From: Chiua virens
Lineage: Eukaryota; Basidiomycota; Agaricomycetes; Boletales; Boletaceae
DNA: 64,000 nt
Direction: 5' to 3'
Assembly (NCBI GenBank): GCA_019787685.1
Contig: JAHNUO010000004.1
Coordinates: 372,001 to 436,000, forward strand
Shown here: piece after piece, positions 34,890 to 46,412 of the stretch
How positions within the stretch are numbered: position 1 is the first letter of the stretch
Layout: the number at the start of each line of letters is the position of its first letter
Notes under the pieces: generated by a model
Database searches by the model: none
Told to the model about the DNA's origin: nothing
What the model saw: the letters and a program-made list of their open reading frames with translations, nothing else
Translations under genes and position numbers: made by a program

Positions 34890-35864
34890 TCACGCAGCCA
34901 GCGTTGCCGCGAATCGCAATCGGACGTACATCAAAGACCAATTACCGGCCCGATCCTTATAATCGACCCCACACATCCGCTCAACTTCGTCCATAATCGT
35001 CTCCGCTTCTGCGTCACTAATCGTTTTCAAAAACGTCCTCCGAGCAAACAACTCAAGCCACGCGCGAAGTCCACCATTGCCAAGCGGTGTCAATCGTGGC
35101 ACCAAAGATATTGTATCAACTCGAAAACCAGCACTTTGTAGCAGCTGTGCGTGATGGTCACATATCAATACACTCCATACATCTTAGTAACTCACCGTCT
35201 TGTATTCTTCGACAGTCGGGAAATACCACGGATCCATTTTTTCCGGATTGAGCCCTCGTTTCTTCGCCGCGTGGTATAACGCCATTCTGACACCTGCGAT
35301 TTTCTGAGTGTATTCCATGACACGCAACACGATCAACTCCAACCTATACAGTTCGTGAATCCCCCCATCTCACCCACAAATCGCCCTCCAGGCTTGAGAA
35401 CTCGTCTGAGGCCCTCAAGAACCCCCGCAGGATTGCATCTGCACCAGTGCAATGCTGCATTGCTAAACGCTGCGTCGAACGGCTTCTCCAGCATTTTTAA
35501 AGGCGACAAGTCGAGTTCCTGCACATCACAGATCAAGGTATTCTTGACGCCATTCTTTGCTGCGGTCGATACCTATGCCAAAAATCAAGTCCATCGCGGA
35601 TTACAACGTAACGAGACGACGGACCATATCTTGACTATAGTCGACACCAAGCACGATGCCCTCGGTGCCGACCGCGTTCTGGATCTTGACTGTGAGTTCC
35701 CCACTTCCACAACCGAGGTCAATGATGCGGTCTCCGGGACTGGGGTTCAACCAGGCCACGATGGGTGCCGTGTAGTCGTCAGAGAAGACAAATGAGGCGG
35801 TCCTGACATAGTGATCTGGGCTATAGTCCCCCTGGACAGTGTTCAGAGAGGAAGTGTCCGTCAT
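34890..35864 (-). CDS. Class I SAM-dependent methyltransferase (trans-aconitate-MT-like)
   Basis: Begins at the ATG at 35864 (MTDTSSLNTVQGDYSPDHYV). Motif I is DRIIDLGCGSGELT, the acidic strand-2 end is GVDYSQDM, then after an intron KNTLICDVQELDLSPL, FDAAFSNAALHWC (motif IV) and RRVLKPGGRFVGEMGG. Downstream exons give RMALYHAAKKRGLNPEKMDPW, FPTVEEYKT and QSAGFRVDTISLVPRLTPLG. The AALHWC motif and the overall layout resemble trans-aconitate 2-methyltransferase and related small-molecule methyltransferases. All introns splice in frame (for example QDM to VSTAAKNG). Substrate is unknown. An upstream GTG in the same frame at 35897 is not a likely start. Confidence 0.82.
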
Positions 35865-35910
35865 GGTCGTAAGAACGCGGCAAGGAACCTCGCACAACTA
35901 ATAAACTCAG

Positions 35911-35992
35911 GGGTTTCGGCTTTTTCTCCCTCGGCCGATGGAATACTTCCATTGATATAATATCGTCGGCCGAGAACACAAAGCCGAACCTC
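35911..35992. repeat. Imperfect inverted repeat upstream of methyltransferase gene
   Basis: The arm at 35911-35938 (GGGTTTCGGCTTTTTCTCCC then TCGGCCGA) pairs with the arm at 35964-35992 (GTCGGCCGAG, ACAAAGCCGAACCTC) around a 25-base AT-rich loop. GAACACAAAGCCG recurs as a direct repeat near 36093. It could be a short MITE-like element or a promoter hairpin. Confidence 0.5.
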
Positions 35993-35999
35993 CACACTG

Positions 36000-36987
36000 A
36001 GTGGGCTGTGCACACAAATGAACCCAACATGCAAACACTTACGGCTGCAATCACCACTGGTGGGGACAAAAAGCCTTATCTAGATTCTGGGAATGAACAC
36101 AAAGCCGTCGTGGTAGGATCTAAAGCCCCATTGTCGTATAGAACGGAGATCGTATACTCCGGCCATCTCTTCCATTTCTAATCGGCGGAATAAGTTCAAT
36201 GAGTTTGTCCGCGGGATTGACGAGTTCCTTCCGCCGAGGTGGCCGCGAGCGAGGAAGGAAAAGCCATTTAGATACAAACGAGTTACATCGACATAGTGAC
36301 CAGACAGAACACTTTACACACCTGGCTTACTCGACGCACTGAAAAACAAGTTTCAGGAAACATAGTCGAATCTGCGTTTCTGCACGTCGCTCAGAAGTTA
36401 GAATCAGAACGTGGGTGAAACAAGCTTCGTCGGCTGGCAACCAACCTAGCGTGCCAAGTCGTTCGTGTAATTATCTATCCGAACTGATTTCTTTCTTCTC
36501 TGCTGAAAAACATAAGAGCGCCGTGGAAATTAGGTGGGTCTCTTCCTTGAGTGAAACAATCGAAGCGCGAGAACACGAGTGTGGGGTCGAGACATTCGCG
36601 GCAACGATGGCACGGCAGAAATGGAGAGCCAATACACTGAATATCGGATAGACGGCGGTGAAGGTGGTTCAAAGAATTTGCCAGTTTTCTTTCGGACCCA
36701 ACAATCGCCACGAGCAGTGATCATCACGATTGTCCGATCAAATGGGCCAACTGGCTTCAATTGGTCGGTAATCATAATGATGATGATTGGTGTTTCTTGT
36801 TCTTGGAATAACGGGATTCATGACCGTCCACAAAACCGACCAATAGATTGAAGAAACAATGCCCTGATGGAACAATGGACGCACAGAACGCGCCGTGGTC
36901 ACTGGACCTTGTGGTGGTTGTCGCTGTCGATTATGTGATCCACCAGCCTGACCGTACGTTTCTGGACAACAATCACGGTCTCGCACA
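36000..36987. other. Intergenic between methyltransferase and IWR1
   Basis: No gene is supported. The stretch holds the two divergent promoters and part of the repeat cluster that begins at 35911. Confidence 0.4.
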
Positions 36988-36995
36988 TATAAATA
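36988..36995 (+). promoter_or_regulatory. TATA box of IWR1
   Basis: TATAAATA lies 59 bases before the IWR1 start codon. Confidence 0.55.
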
Positions 36996-37046
36996 TCCCC
37001 CACGACCAACTCGAACACCATCATTGAAACGACGACCAACGCCAAG

Positions 37047-38342
37047 ATGGACGTTCAGATGCAAAACAAAGGCTACACTATCTTACGTATAAAGCGAAAG
37101 CGCACTGAAGAGCCCTTGGACGCGCTCGGTACGCACTGGTTCCGCCAACCTCTCGTCATACTCTCACTGTCTTTCGTAGTGGTCGAATCCCGCTCAAAGA
37201 GGAAAAAACCACGCGGTGGTGTTGACATATTCCAGTTTGCCCAGACAGTTGAACAGCATGCTTGGGAGGACAACGTGCTCAGGCAGCATCTTCAAGTATG
37301 TCGAGACGGATGAGTGGCGTGGCGCTGTAGTCGCATCCATGCTGAACTTTACGTTGACAATGATTCCTTTTTGTTTCAGTCCCAGATATCGAGATTGACA
37401 AAGGATTCCACGAGTGACACTACCAGGGCGCAAGGGCCGCTGGATCGGGAGACATTGGAACCTCCCCAATCAAACAATGGTGCCCGACGCTACGCCGTCA
37501 GAGTAACAGGAGACGAGGAACATCCTGGTTCAAAGAGGCGCCCCACGAGCCCGTACGTCTCCTCGCCTGTGCAGCCGACATCCCCCATCTCACATCTGTG
37601 CTGTTCTTTTTAGCCCCAAAGTCATATCATCAAAGGATATCCAACGAAACGACTTCAAGATGTACGATGCCGTCCTTGAAGACCAAGGTTCCCCCGTGGA
37701 TCCAGAGATGGAAAACTTTTTACCTATGTTGCAAGATTATCTGACGTGTATGGACCAGTCTCTTGAATCATTGTTCATTTCGAGAAGCTGACGGTCTTGC
37801 CTGGGCAGTGCAAGACGCAACTATGTCAAGCGTCGTCGCTCCCGGCACCAATCCTTACGCTATCCCCAACGAGGACTATGTTTGGGACGTTTTTTATAGG
37901 AGACCTTACTCGTTGTCTGAATGGAACTCGTTTGCTGCGAATTTTGGGACGGTGTAAGTAGAGTGTGTCGCGAGAGACCGGCGGCGTTCATAACGAGATT
38001 TTGTTTTTCAAAAGGACCGGTATCCCTCCCTCTGCGGAAGACGAGGAATGGTCTGACAATTCCGAATCCGAGGAAGAGGACGAGGCTGATGAGGATTCTA
38101 ATGGTTCGTCGTTGTGACCTCAGTAATGATGATGTTCTTAGGTTCCTTGACCCTCCAGCCGAAGAGTACTACAAGAACGACTATCCCGACGATGAATATT
38201 CAGATAGTGACGACGGTCTTGTGCAATATCTAGATTGAATTTCAGTTCATCTCACATGCTTTTGCAGATTTTTTTCACTGACGCCTCTGAAGGCGAGGAC
38301 GTCGTCAGCGATCCTGCCGACAGCGACCACGATTGGAGATGA
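37047..38342 (+). CDS. IWR1: RNA polymerase II nuclear import factor Iwr1
   Basis: Exon 1 gives YTILRIKRKRTEEPLDAL, spliced to VVESRSKRKKPR, the conserved N-terminus of Iwr1, which carries the nuclear-import signal. Middle exons read IFQFAQTVEQHAW, then KMYDAVLEDQG and PMLQDYLT. The Iwr1 core follows: EDYVWDVFYRRPYSLSEW, then the acidic SAEDEEWSDNSESEEEDEAD and AEEYYKNDYPDDEYSDSDDG. The last exon (after the intron ending near 38268) gives FFTDASEGEDVVSDPADSD and the stop at 38340-38342. Iwr1 binds assembled Pol II in the cytoplasm and escorts it to the nucleus. A TATA box lies upstream. Introns splice in frame where checked. Confidence 0.85.
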
Positions 38343-38419
38343 CACGACCTCAAGGTCTATGACTCGCATTTCTCTCAAGATCTGAATTAAATATCAAAAC
38401 ATCACACGGACTGTTCATT

Positions 38420-38870
38420 CCACCATCATGTTGTATCAGTATACAATGTTTCCTGGATCCTTGGCTCATAACGCTGTTGAAATAATCATCATTCTGTTTT
38501 TTGTACGTGTTGTGGCTTTGCGAGAAGGCTGATATCCGCCCATATGGGGACTTTATAATTCGGCATCGTCTTAACTCGAGCTGCAAGGTTCGGCGTCCAA
38601 TAGCATTATCCAGAGAAACACGCAAGGCAACCCATCATCGTCTGTAAGCGGCGCATGCCATAAGTATCTTTGATCTCCTCCCAAGGCTCAACAGGCCCAG
38701 GAACGGGAACGCCAGTGTTGCCGACCAACATAGCAAGTATCAAAGTGACACCCAGGAACCCGGTACCAACATGATCGATATGATCCATCAGCGTGAGCAC
38801 ACCGCCTCCTCTATCTTGAAATGCTGACAGGCGTTGCAGTGTGCGGTTGTTGTAATATATCAGAATCCTG
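38420..38870 (-). pseudogene. Decayed 3' copy of the phosphatase-like gene at 41.5 kb
   Basis: The DNA aligns along its length with 41420-41890 in the same orientation, for example AGTATACAAT then GGCTCATA and AAATAATCAT on the flank, CTTTGATCTCCT, CCCAGGAACG and CTGACAGGCGTTGCA in the coding part. It corresponds to the last exon and 3' flank of the histidine-acid-phosphatase-like gene. Frame shifts and stops prevent translation of the transmembrane tail. Confidence 0.7.
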
Positions 38871-41419
38871 ATATCTTCTCGACATCTGGGTCCGCTTTCC
38901 ATGATGTTGTGCCAATTGACACCCATATTTTCGCTACCTTGTCTGCCCTGGTGGGATATTTTGAATTGCCATGTGTTTTTTGTGCGAGGTTCCGTGTTGT
39001 GCTGACGTGCTTTCTCAATGCTTCTATCGCAGTAACTCAATTGAGTTGCTCAGCAACGGTTCAGTTGCCATCCGGCAGTATCTCGCCTATCAAATGGGAG
39101 GGATGATGGTTCTACGACTTTGATATTTTAGTAATTGGAAAAATCTCACAACACACTCACGATTTAATGTTATAGACTCATACATATGTTTCGCCGCCTA
39201 CAAAGTGTGTTATGTTCTCTCTCGTTTTGTGTGTGACGCTATCCACAGCTGGTGAACTAAATTAATGGTTGACGAGGACGACCACCAGGAGCATTCACTT
39301 TTGAAAGCGTTGGCCGGCGTCGCTGGTCTCAGCTGGCTCGTTACTAGTATGCCACTCACCTCACCTCGAATTTCCGAAAGGGGTCACATTCTCCCGTACA
39401 GGCTCAAGGAACACGAGTCTCGCACCATAACACTAGGCCTTTGGTCCTGCCAATGACCAAGTTCACCCAGGTATAGCTTCATCAGCAATTTATACGCCGG
39501 CAACAATTAGGATTCCCGTGCCAACGGTGCATGACCTAGTTCCTCAATGTTACCAAACTCGATGGCATGGCAGAACCCCATCAGTACATATATACCTCGG
39601 TACTTTCCATGTTTTCTCTTTCCGACCTCTCTGTAATACCCCGCATCTTCTTCTCTGGCAATGCTTAGTTGGACCCTAATGGACACAACTCGAGATCGCA
39701 CTTTTCAGCGTCCTCCAGATTTCTTTGATCTTACTTTTTCTGGGAAAGCCTCTTGGCCGGGGCCGGAGATTACATGCATCACCTTGAAGTCCGTCTCGTC
39801 GACGGAAGTTCTCGAGATGCACATCTTTTTTTTTTTCCACTGACAACGTCACCAACGCGTGACTTTCTACTAAGAGACGCTTCCTCCTCTCGGTTGCCGT
39901 CGTGCACTCCAGGATCACACTACTTGAAGTTCATCCCAAGCAATTCGAAGCGACCCACTATCCTGTCTCAGGATCCCCTATTTTGATGTTCAAGAACACG
40001 ATCTTACTGTCCTTCGTCCGCGCTTTTTTTTTTTTTGAACAGGTAGCATCCGCGGAAGAAGCGCAGAAGCAGATAGATGCTATATTTCATGGACCCTGTC
40101 AGCTCTCAGACGAGCTTGTGGTGAAATTCTTTGTCTTTCGCGAGACCGGTTCCGAGAGATCAAACTTCTAATATTGGTGGCACATTGCGTAGGGGATTTG
40201 AAGGCGCATCCGACGATCGCCCGGTGTCTACTGGACGCGCTGGCGAGGAGTGTGGGATCTGACCCTGTCCAGATTCCATTAGAGGAGAGATTCCGAGTCG
40301 CCACAATGGCCCTCCCTTTGTCCTGAGCCTCCGCATTTGCGCGCACTCAGTCCAGCGACGCGACGGTGGGGAAGAGCAGCTGGGCATCTAATATTCCTAT
40401 TGAGAATGAAGAGAATCCAGGTGTGTATCCCGCTTTTGTGACAATCTTCCTTTGGTCACTGTACAGAATACTGATAATTATTGTTCTAGGCGCTCCCGTG
40501 TCGTTTCACCCCCTCAACAATGCATAACCCCTTACGGACTGGCGAAGTGGACACCTCGCTCACGTCGATGCAAAGCGCCGCGGTGCTTCCGAATTGTCGT
40601 CTCCACGATATCACGTTCAGAAATTCTTTTCTTAAGTGTAGTCGCACAGGTGGCCATGACCAGATGCTCTACTGACGGTACATCCGCGGTCAAATACCAG
40701 AGGAGAAATAGCACTATCGAAAAAGGCAGCCGTACATAAACGTTTGTCCGATCAACTTGTGTCCGTTCCAGCTCCCATTTATGACGCTATGTACAACGGT
40801 GGACCGTGCCAGTGGACGCAACAAGTTGGGCCGTGATCTGTCGAACGACGCGCCACTGATCTCGGATCTTCTCGGATCTGACCAGTTCCTCCATCGTACT
40901 AGGTCAAGAAGCAAATGGTGGCGTTTTCGAGTCACCCTTTGCATTGGGAAATTGCAGGTGGAGTGACCAACTTGATGGACCTGAAACGTCGGGTGAAGCG
41001 TGTTAAGAGAGACGACGGCTCGAATGTGCATGGGACGCAGCCCACTGGAGCTGCAATCTTGGTAATGTGGGTCTCCTAGTATCGTTTGCCATCCGCTCTC
41101 AGTAGCACTCAATCCCCACCTTCGCGATCTGCCAGGGCCGACGTGAACCTGAAGATTTTACTCGAGAATGCGACGCCACGTATGCAACTGCGTCCTGCAG
41201 CCGCTTATCTTGGCGTCGCAGCTTGGCGTGGACGGCTAAGGATGCAAGTTTGTTGTGACGGAAACGTGTTTGGGGAAGGGGTCACAAGGAGTGATCGGAG
41301 GAAATCAAGGAAGTCATGCTATGGTACCTTGGTGGGACACATAGTACGTCCCATCAGGTTCAGCAGGCGACGGAGACGGTACAAACTAAGTTATGAGATA
41401 TCTTCATGTCATCATATTG
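38871..41419. other. 2.5-kb region without a recognisable gene
   Basis: Short plus-strand pieces such as HHLEVRLVDGSSRDAHL near 39770-39830 and EAQKQIDAIFHGPCQLSDEL near 40055-40110 look coding but cannot be joined or assigned. Two T-rich runs (about 39826-39838 and 40024-40038) are present. It lies between the two copies of the phosphatase 3' end, so it may be part of the duplicated and decayed unit. Confidence 0.35.
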
Positions 41420-41548
41420 TGTTAGTATACAATATTTAGATCCCCGGCTCATAGCGTCGTCAAAATAATCATTACTCTCATTTTCTCGTCATCTCACCCT
41501 ACGTGCTGTCGCTTTCCGAGGCTGACGTCCGTCCTTACCGAGTCTTTG

Positions 41549-43480
41549 TTACTTGGGCTTCGTCGTAGTTCGACCTGGACGATTCAACATCCAATCAAAT
41601 TCGTTCCTCAGGAGAAAAACACAACGCACCCCATCATCATCCGCAACTGGCCTCTGCCACTTCTTTGATCTCCTTCCAAAGCCTAGCAGCCCCAGGAACG
41701 CCAGCGCTGCCAACGAGAAGATGACCACGGCAAGCGTCAAACCAGCACCGAGAAATCCAGCACCGACTAGATTCATGGGCGACAAGGCGGCCGCGCGACC
41801 TTGTTGTGCCGCCAGAGTGAGCGCACCACACCCCCTTTCCTGTGAATTCTGACAGACGTTGCACCATGCGGCCGTCGTATTTACTGCCGAAGGCTATTTC
41901 ATGATATAGTGATAAAAATCGCGAGTCAGTCCAAAGCATGCCGTCCATTGAGAACGTGCACTTACCGCGACGGCGTCGATGAACGCGGAGAGCGGGACGT
42001 CCCCTGTTTGGTTCAAAAAGTCGTACGTCACAAACTCGCTGTCGGACCCGTTCTTGAAGTTGAATCGAATCACGGGTTCGCCGCCCGAACTGGGTTGGCG
42101 GACCTCGAATGCGACGGCAGAGGCATAATCGACTGGCATCGAAGAAGAGACTGAATCAGCGATGGCTTAACGCGATATGAAATAGATGATCACCGATTCC
42201 AGCTAGCTGGGGGTTGGCAGCTGCCACGCCCGTCATGTTGAACAAAGACAAAAGAGGTTTGTACGCGATGGCCGTGATCGACATCTTGACGGGGTTGGAT
42301 GCGTTAACGATATCGTCGAACGCGTTGAGGACGACAGGCACGATGGCTTGACCTGCGACTATATCGCGAATACGTCGAAGGTTTGATTATCCCTACAGAA
42401 TAACATTTGAGCGGAATAACTCACTGTTCCCGATGCCCGATACGCTCGGATCAGTGAATACGTTATACTCGTGCCAGTTTGCGAGGGCTCTTGCTTGCTC
42501 GCGAAAAGTGGAAGGGAGTGCATTGGCAAACGTAGTGTTGTGAATGTAGTTGACGTTTATATAATCGAAAATCTGAAAGATAGTTGACTTTGTTTTACGC
42601 AAAGCGAGGTATTCTCGACGTACGTTCCACTAGATGTCTGTCAGACTCGACGAGAATGATGCGCTTCGAGAAAAGGATTCGTACCATGTTTTCTAGACTG
42701 ACCGATCGTCCGTCCAGATAGGGAGGGAGGAGGTCAAGGAACGCAGCACTTTGTTCGGCCATTTGTTGAAACACTGCCGAGTTGTAGAAGTCAGTTGTAT
42801 GGGTGTCGAAGGTCTACGACTAAATGAACTTCGTTCCGAAACAAGCAAGCTACAGGATACCAACATTGCAGTCCAAAAATCCTTCCAGAGACACATCCAA
42901 ATCCGGTTCCACGCCGTCGACTTTATGCACTGATAAGCGACACTAGAAATGATGTCGCTGATAACTTACTCGGAACATACTATCGATTGCCAGGTGTTGT
43001 TTGACAGAGTGAGTACTGGCGATGGACATGGCATAAGGCGAATGTACGAACCTGATATCCGTCGAGCGGTGCGGTGATTGTCGAACCGTTGGCGAGGATG
43101 ATGTTATTATCGACGGTGGCAGGCCAAAGTCCCTGTGTGAGCGACACACACGAATCGTACACAACAGCACTTTCACCACCGAGATCCGCACTGATAGACA
43201 CCTGAGACTGGTTAAAGAGGCCAGTGCTCATACCAGGGATGTACGAGGACGAGGACGAGTTCAAGTAGATTGATTGCAAAAGTTCTCCCAGCTGGAACTC
43301 TTGTTGCTAGAGTAGATCAGTGGAGATCGGGTCCACAGACATTCGATAACTCACATTACCCAGGGGGGTGATTTCTGTGTGGCTTGCAGTGTATGTCGTC
43401 GGGTTTTGATAAAACCCTCGCCGATCGCCATGGCGGACGATGAGCATGACGCCAAGCATCTCATTGTCGTTGGATGCCAT
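41549..43480 (-). CDS. Histidine-acid-phosphatase-like (phosphoglycerate-mutase-like) membrane protein
   Basis: The ATG at 43480 starts MASNDNEMLG, then VMLIVRHGDRRGFYQNPTTY with the catalytic RHG motif. Exons follow with FQLGELLQSIYLNSSSSSYI, SISADLGGESAVVYDSCVSL, GVEPDLDVSLEGFLDCN, FLDLLPPYLDGRSVSLEN, DYINVNYIHNTTFANALP and MSITAIAYKPLLSLFNMTG. The last exon has a CNVCQNSQERGCG cysteine cluster, one transmembrane helix (LGAGLTLAVVIFSLAALAFL) and a basic tail. The region where the family usually has the HD proton donor reads AIAYKP, so activity is uncertain. No signal peptide precedes RHGDR unless an unseen upstream exon exists. N-glycosylation sites are abundant, implying the main domain is in the secretory lumen. 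Confidence 0.8.
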
Positions 43481-45578
43481 GGTTGGGGGGACTCTGGAGA
43501 ACGTTACTTCTGCGTGGAGGTAAGGGGAAGTGGTTATAAGAGCCAAGATTGATATGTGACCACTGTGTGAGGAGCGGAGATATGTATCTTTAACCGACGC
43601 ACTTTTTAAAGATATATCTAGCCAAACCCACAGTGGCAGACCCCCAAATCACCGTCCTTGGGAAGATCCCCTCGAAACTCGGATCGCGGATTGCCGCCTG
43701 GCAGTCCGCCCGAACGTTGGTTGTCCGAACTTTGTATTCAGTGTGTCAACTTGAATGTTCCTCTAGTTCGACTATAACGCCTAAGGGCCCATCATAGAAC
43801 CTCTAATCCTGGCGTCCATATCGTCCCAAGACGGGCTTGAAGATATTGTCGAGTACGACTAAACATGGCATTTGCCAACGGCCTCGTTTGGGCTGGTTCT
43901 TGATAGATATCTAGACGTCCAGATTTGGAATCCAAACTTGGGCGAGGCGGAGAAATTCTTTCACACGGTAGTACCTGCCAGCGCAATCACCTCCGCGAGG
44001 AATACCTAGGTACTTACCCAAGGGTCTGTCTACGGCCCAGTGAGGGCTATACAATAGCCGAAATAGTGCAGTTATCCTTGCCTTTGAGCCTCGTTGCATC
44101 CAGCTTCCTAGCCTACCCCCAAACGGGTGCAGTCCATATGGCTTCAGAAGGTACGCAAGTATTTCCATTACAGAGAGGACGAGTGAAATGACTTTCCTAG
44201 CACCAGTTGACCAGTTGGATTCCCGCGCGAAGTCCCTTGCTGCACAGGAACAGTGATTGCATTGACGACGCGGGCGGTAGACGATGGTCACGCGAACAGG
44301 ATCACATCGCCATGGCGGTCAATGAAAGAGTTGAAGGCATGACTTTTGATCAGCGCATTAATCCCACGTGCCAGGGGCAGCGTCAGCAAGCTGGTCAGGA
44401 ACCGAACGCTGAATGAAGTACGGTGCCATGAGTGCCCGTGTTCATCTTCACACCATCATACACCATATAGACGAGGTACAAAACATCACAAACTAGGTCG
44501 ACATATCATCGCGGATAGCATGCTTTCACTTTCGATCACGGACAATCAGATGAACCCCAAACTTTGGGGCGCAACTATGTCCCAGTCCAGTCCCTTGGTT
44601 ACCCCCGTTGGGATTCCAAGCCCACTTTAAAGGCAATGAATACGGTCGCAGAGTGGAAAGGTATGTAGCCTCCTAGCTACTACACACAAGATATTGATGT
44701 CAGTGACTCGTCTGTAGGTGTTTTCATAGATGTATAGGCTAATCTAGACAGGCCCCCAGAAAGAATTTTAGGACGATTTAGAGTCCCGACGACTCTTGCA
44801 TCTTTCCCTCACGGTGATTGGATTGATCGTCAACGTCTAATTGAGTTTCATCCACGACCACGGTAATTGGAAGTATGTGGCGTGCTCGCTGCTCGTGCAT
44901 GCCAATAAGCATTACAATAGTTATCGGAATGCGTTGGCTCTAAGTGAGTAAATATCTGTATTTCCCTGTCAATGAGCTCATCTCTTTCAGCCTTGCTCCT
45001 GACCGCCGCAAAGACCGTCTCCTGAATGCACTTGCTTTTTGTGATAGTTTGGCGTCAAGGAAGGCACTGGTTCGAATCCGTGGACATTGCAATCAGGGAT
45101 GCTGGCAGGGACAACGAATGGCGATAAGTCGCTTGTGATGTGACCGCCTAGGTGGCACGGTACCTTCCGAAGGTCATTATTTCTCATCGTGACCAGCATG
45201 ACCTTCAAGCTTGTGAGTCCATCTTGGAGCTTGATAGTCGAGAGAACTTACGCCGAATATTCAGGTTTTCAACTGCTGGTCGGAGAAACATGATGTGCTT
45301 GTTATGTGAGCACTGAGTGATTGCGCTACCATGCTGTGGTCTGACATCCCACGCCCACATGGCAACCAAGGACCGAAATTTTAGCCCTTCACAGGATACA
45401 GCATTGTCGAGTGAACGGTCATGAAGTTCAGGGTCCTCCAGGCTGTGCTGAACCGGCTCTATTCCACATATGTACGTGACCCACTTCCTTCCTGAGGAAC
45501 ACAACACCCCACGATGGAAATGTGCTGAGTGAACAAGCTGTGTTTCTATGATGGCGTGGAGCCTCATGTTTCCGGCAT
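43481..45578. other. Two-kilobase gene-poor region
   Basis: No exon chain is recognised. A minus-strand hydrophobic stretch near 44190-44140 (SLVLSVMEILAYLL) is isolated. A GGTTCGAATCC box at about 45069-45079 resembles a tRNA T-loop but lacks a tRNA around it. Confidence 0.4.
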
Positions 45579-45585
45579 TATAAAA
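45579..45585 (+). promoter_or_regulatory. TATA box of DUF6593 copy A
   Basis: TATAAAA lies 62 bases before the ATG. The duplicate gene has TATAAAG at the matching place (52287-52293). Confidence 0.6.
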
Positions 45586-45640
45586 TTCGACTAAAGAGAG
45601 CATTGCACAAATTGCGCGCTCCACCGATTCCCATCTGAAT

Positions 45641-46299
45641 ATGCAGCTCATTCTATCCTCCCAATCCGTGCGCAATACTGTCCTCACCAACGAAAGCGGC
45701 CAAGTGCTGTACAAGACGTCACATCCCCTCAAGCTTGGTACTATGGGGACGACGACGATCCAGAAAACCGTGCCCAATGAGGACCCAACAGACATGCGCG
45801 ACCAATTCGGGGTCATGGGCAAGATCGAGTGGCGGCTTGTTGGGTCATCGACGTTACATCTCCACGGCAAGGAGATGCAATCAAGCAAGTTCCTGCCTCG
45901 GCATGGGATTAGAGGACGGTCAGTCTCGTTTGTTTCTTGGTAACTCATACAGGTTGTTCAAGCGTGCATCGTAATTTGTTGCAGAAAACGGACGTTCACG
46001 GGACCGGATGGGATCCGGTATAGGTGGGACTTGTTGTTTCTTGTAGTCGTCGTATGTAACAGATTTGTAGCAGTCAATCTGGTACTGAATCGACATTCCC
46101 TTAGCTGTCTCGGGACGACGAGTTGAAAACGGAGGTCGCGAGATATCACAGAGGCACGTTGGGCGTCATTGGCGCCAAACGGGAGTCTTATCTGGAGATT
46201 GATCCCTCTGTGATGCACATGTTGGACCTCATCGTCCTCACCTTTGTTTACGTGGAGAAATTGCGCATGGATAAGGAAAGGGCTGCGAAGAGCGGTTAG
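45641..46299 (+). CDS. DUF6593-family protein, copy A
   Basis: Exon 1 (from the ATG at 45641) reads MQLILSSQSVRNTVLTNESG, QVLYKTSHPLKLG and GKIEWRLVGSSTLHLHGKEM. After an intron comes KRTFTGPDGIRYRWDL, then a last exon SRDDELKTEVARYHRGTLGV and MLDLIVLTFVYVEKLRMDKE. The FTAPDG-Y-W, VARFHR and DxIVVTFVYVEKLR blocks are those of DUF6593, a small beta-rich family common in mushrooms with no settled function. The second donor site is ambiguous (GTTGTT or GTAGTC). A whole-gene duplicate lies at 52354. A TATA box and compact 5' leader suggest regulated expression. Confidence 0.75.
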
Positions 46300-46412
46300 T
46301 CCCGGGCGAGGGAGATCTATTTTCGTCACAGTAAAATCGACCAACATCACCTTTTTCTAACATGTTCTCTAATAGCAGGCCCGGCCTTCCGAGATAAACT
46401 ATATGTTGTATT

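Noticed and set aside
43481..43546. Upstream extension of the phosphatase-like protein beginning ALITTSPYLHA
   Set aside because: The codon at its start is TTG, not ATG; the first ATG in frame is at 43480.
45069..45079. GGTTCGAATCC, a perfect tRNA T-loop / B-box word
   Set aside because: No cloverleaf could be built: the flanking T-stem does not pair fully, there is no A-box at the right distance and no acceptor stem.
45205..45948. 247-residue open frame on the minus strand
   Set aside because: It overlaps the DUF6593 gene antisense; the plus-strand exons are conserved in the duplicate copy at 52.3 kb.
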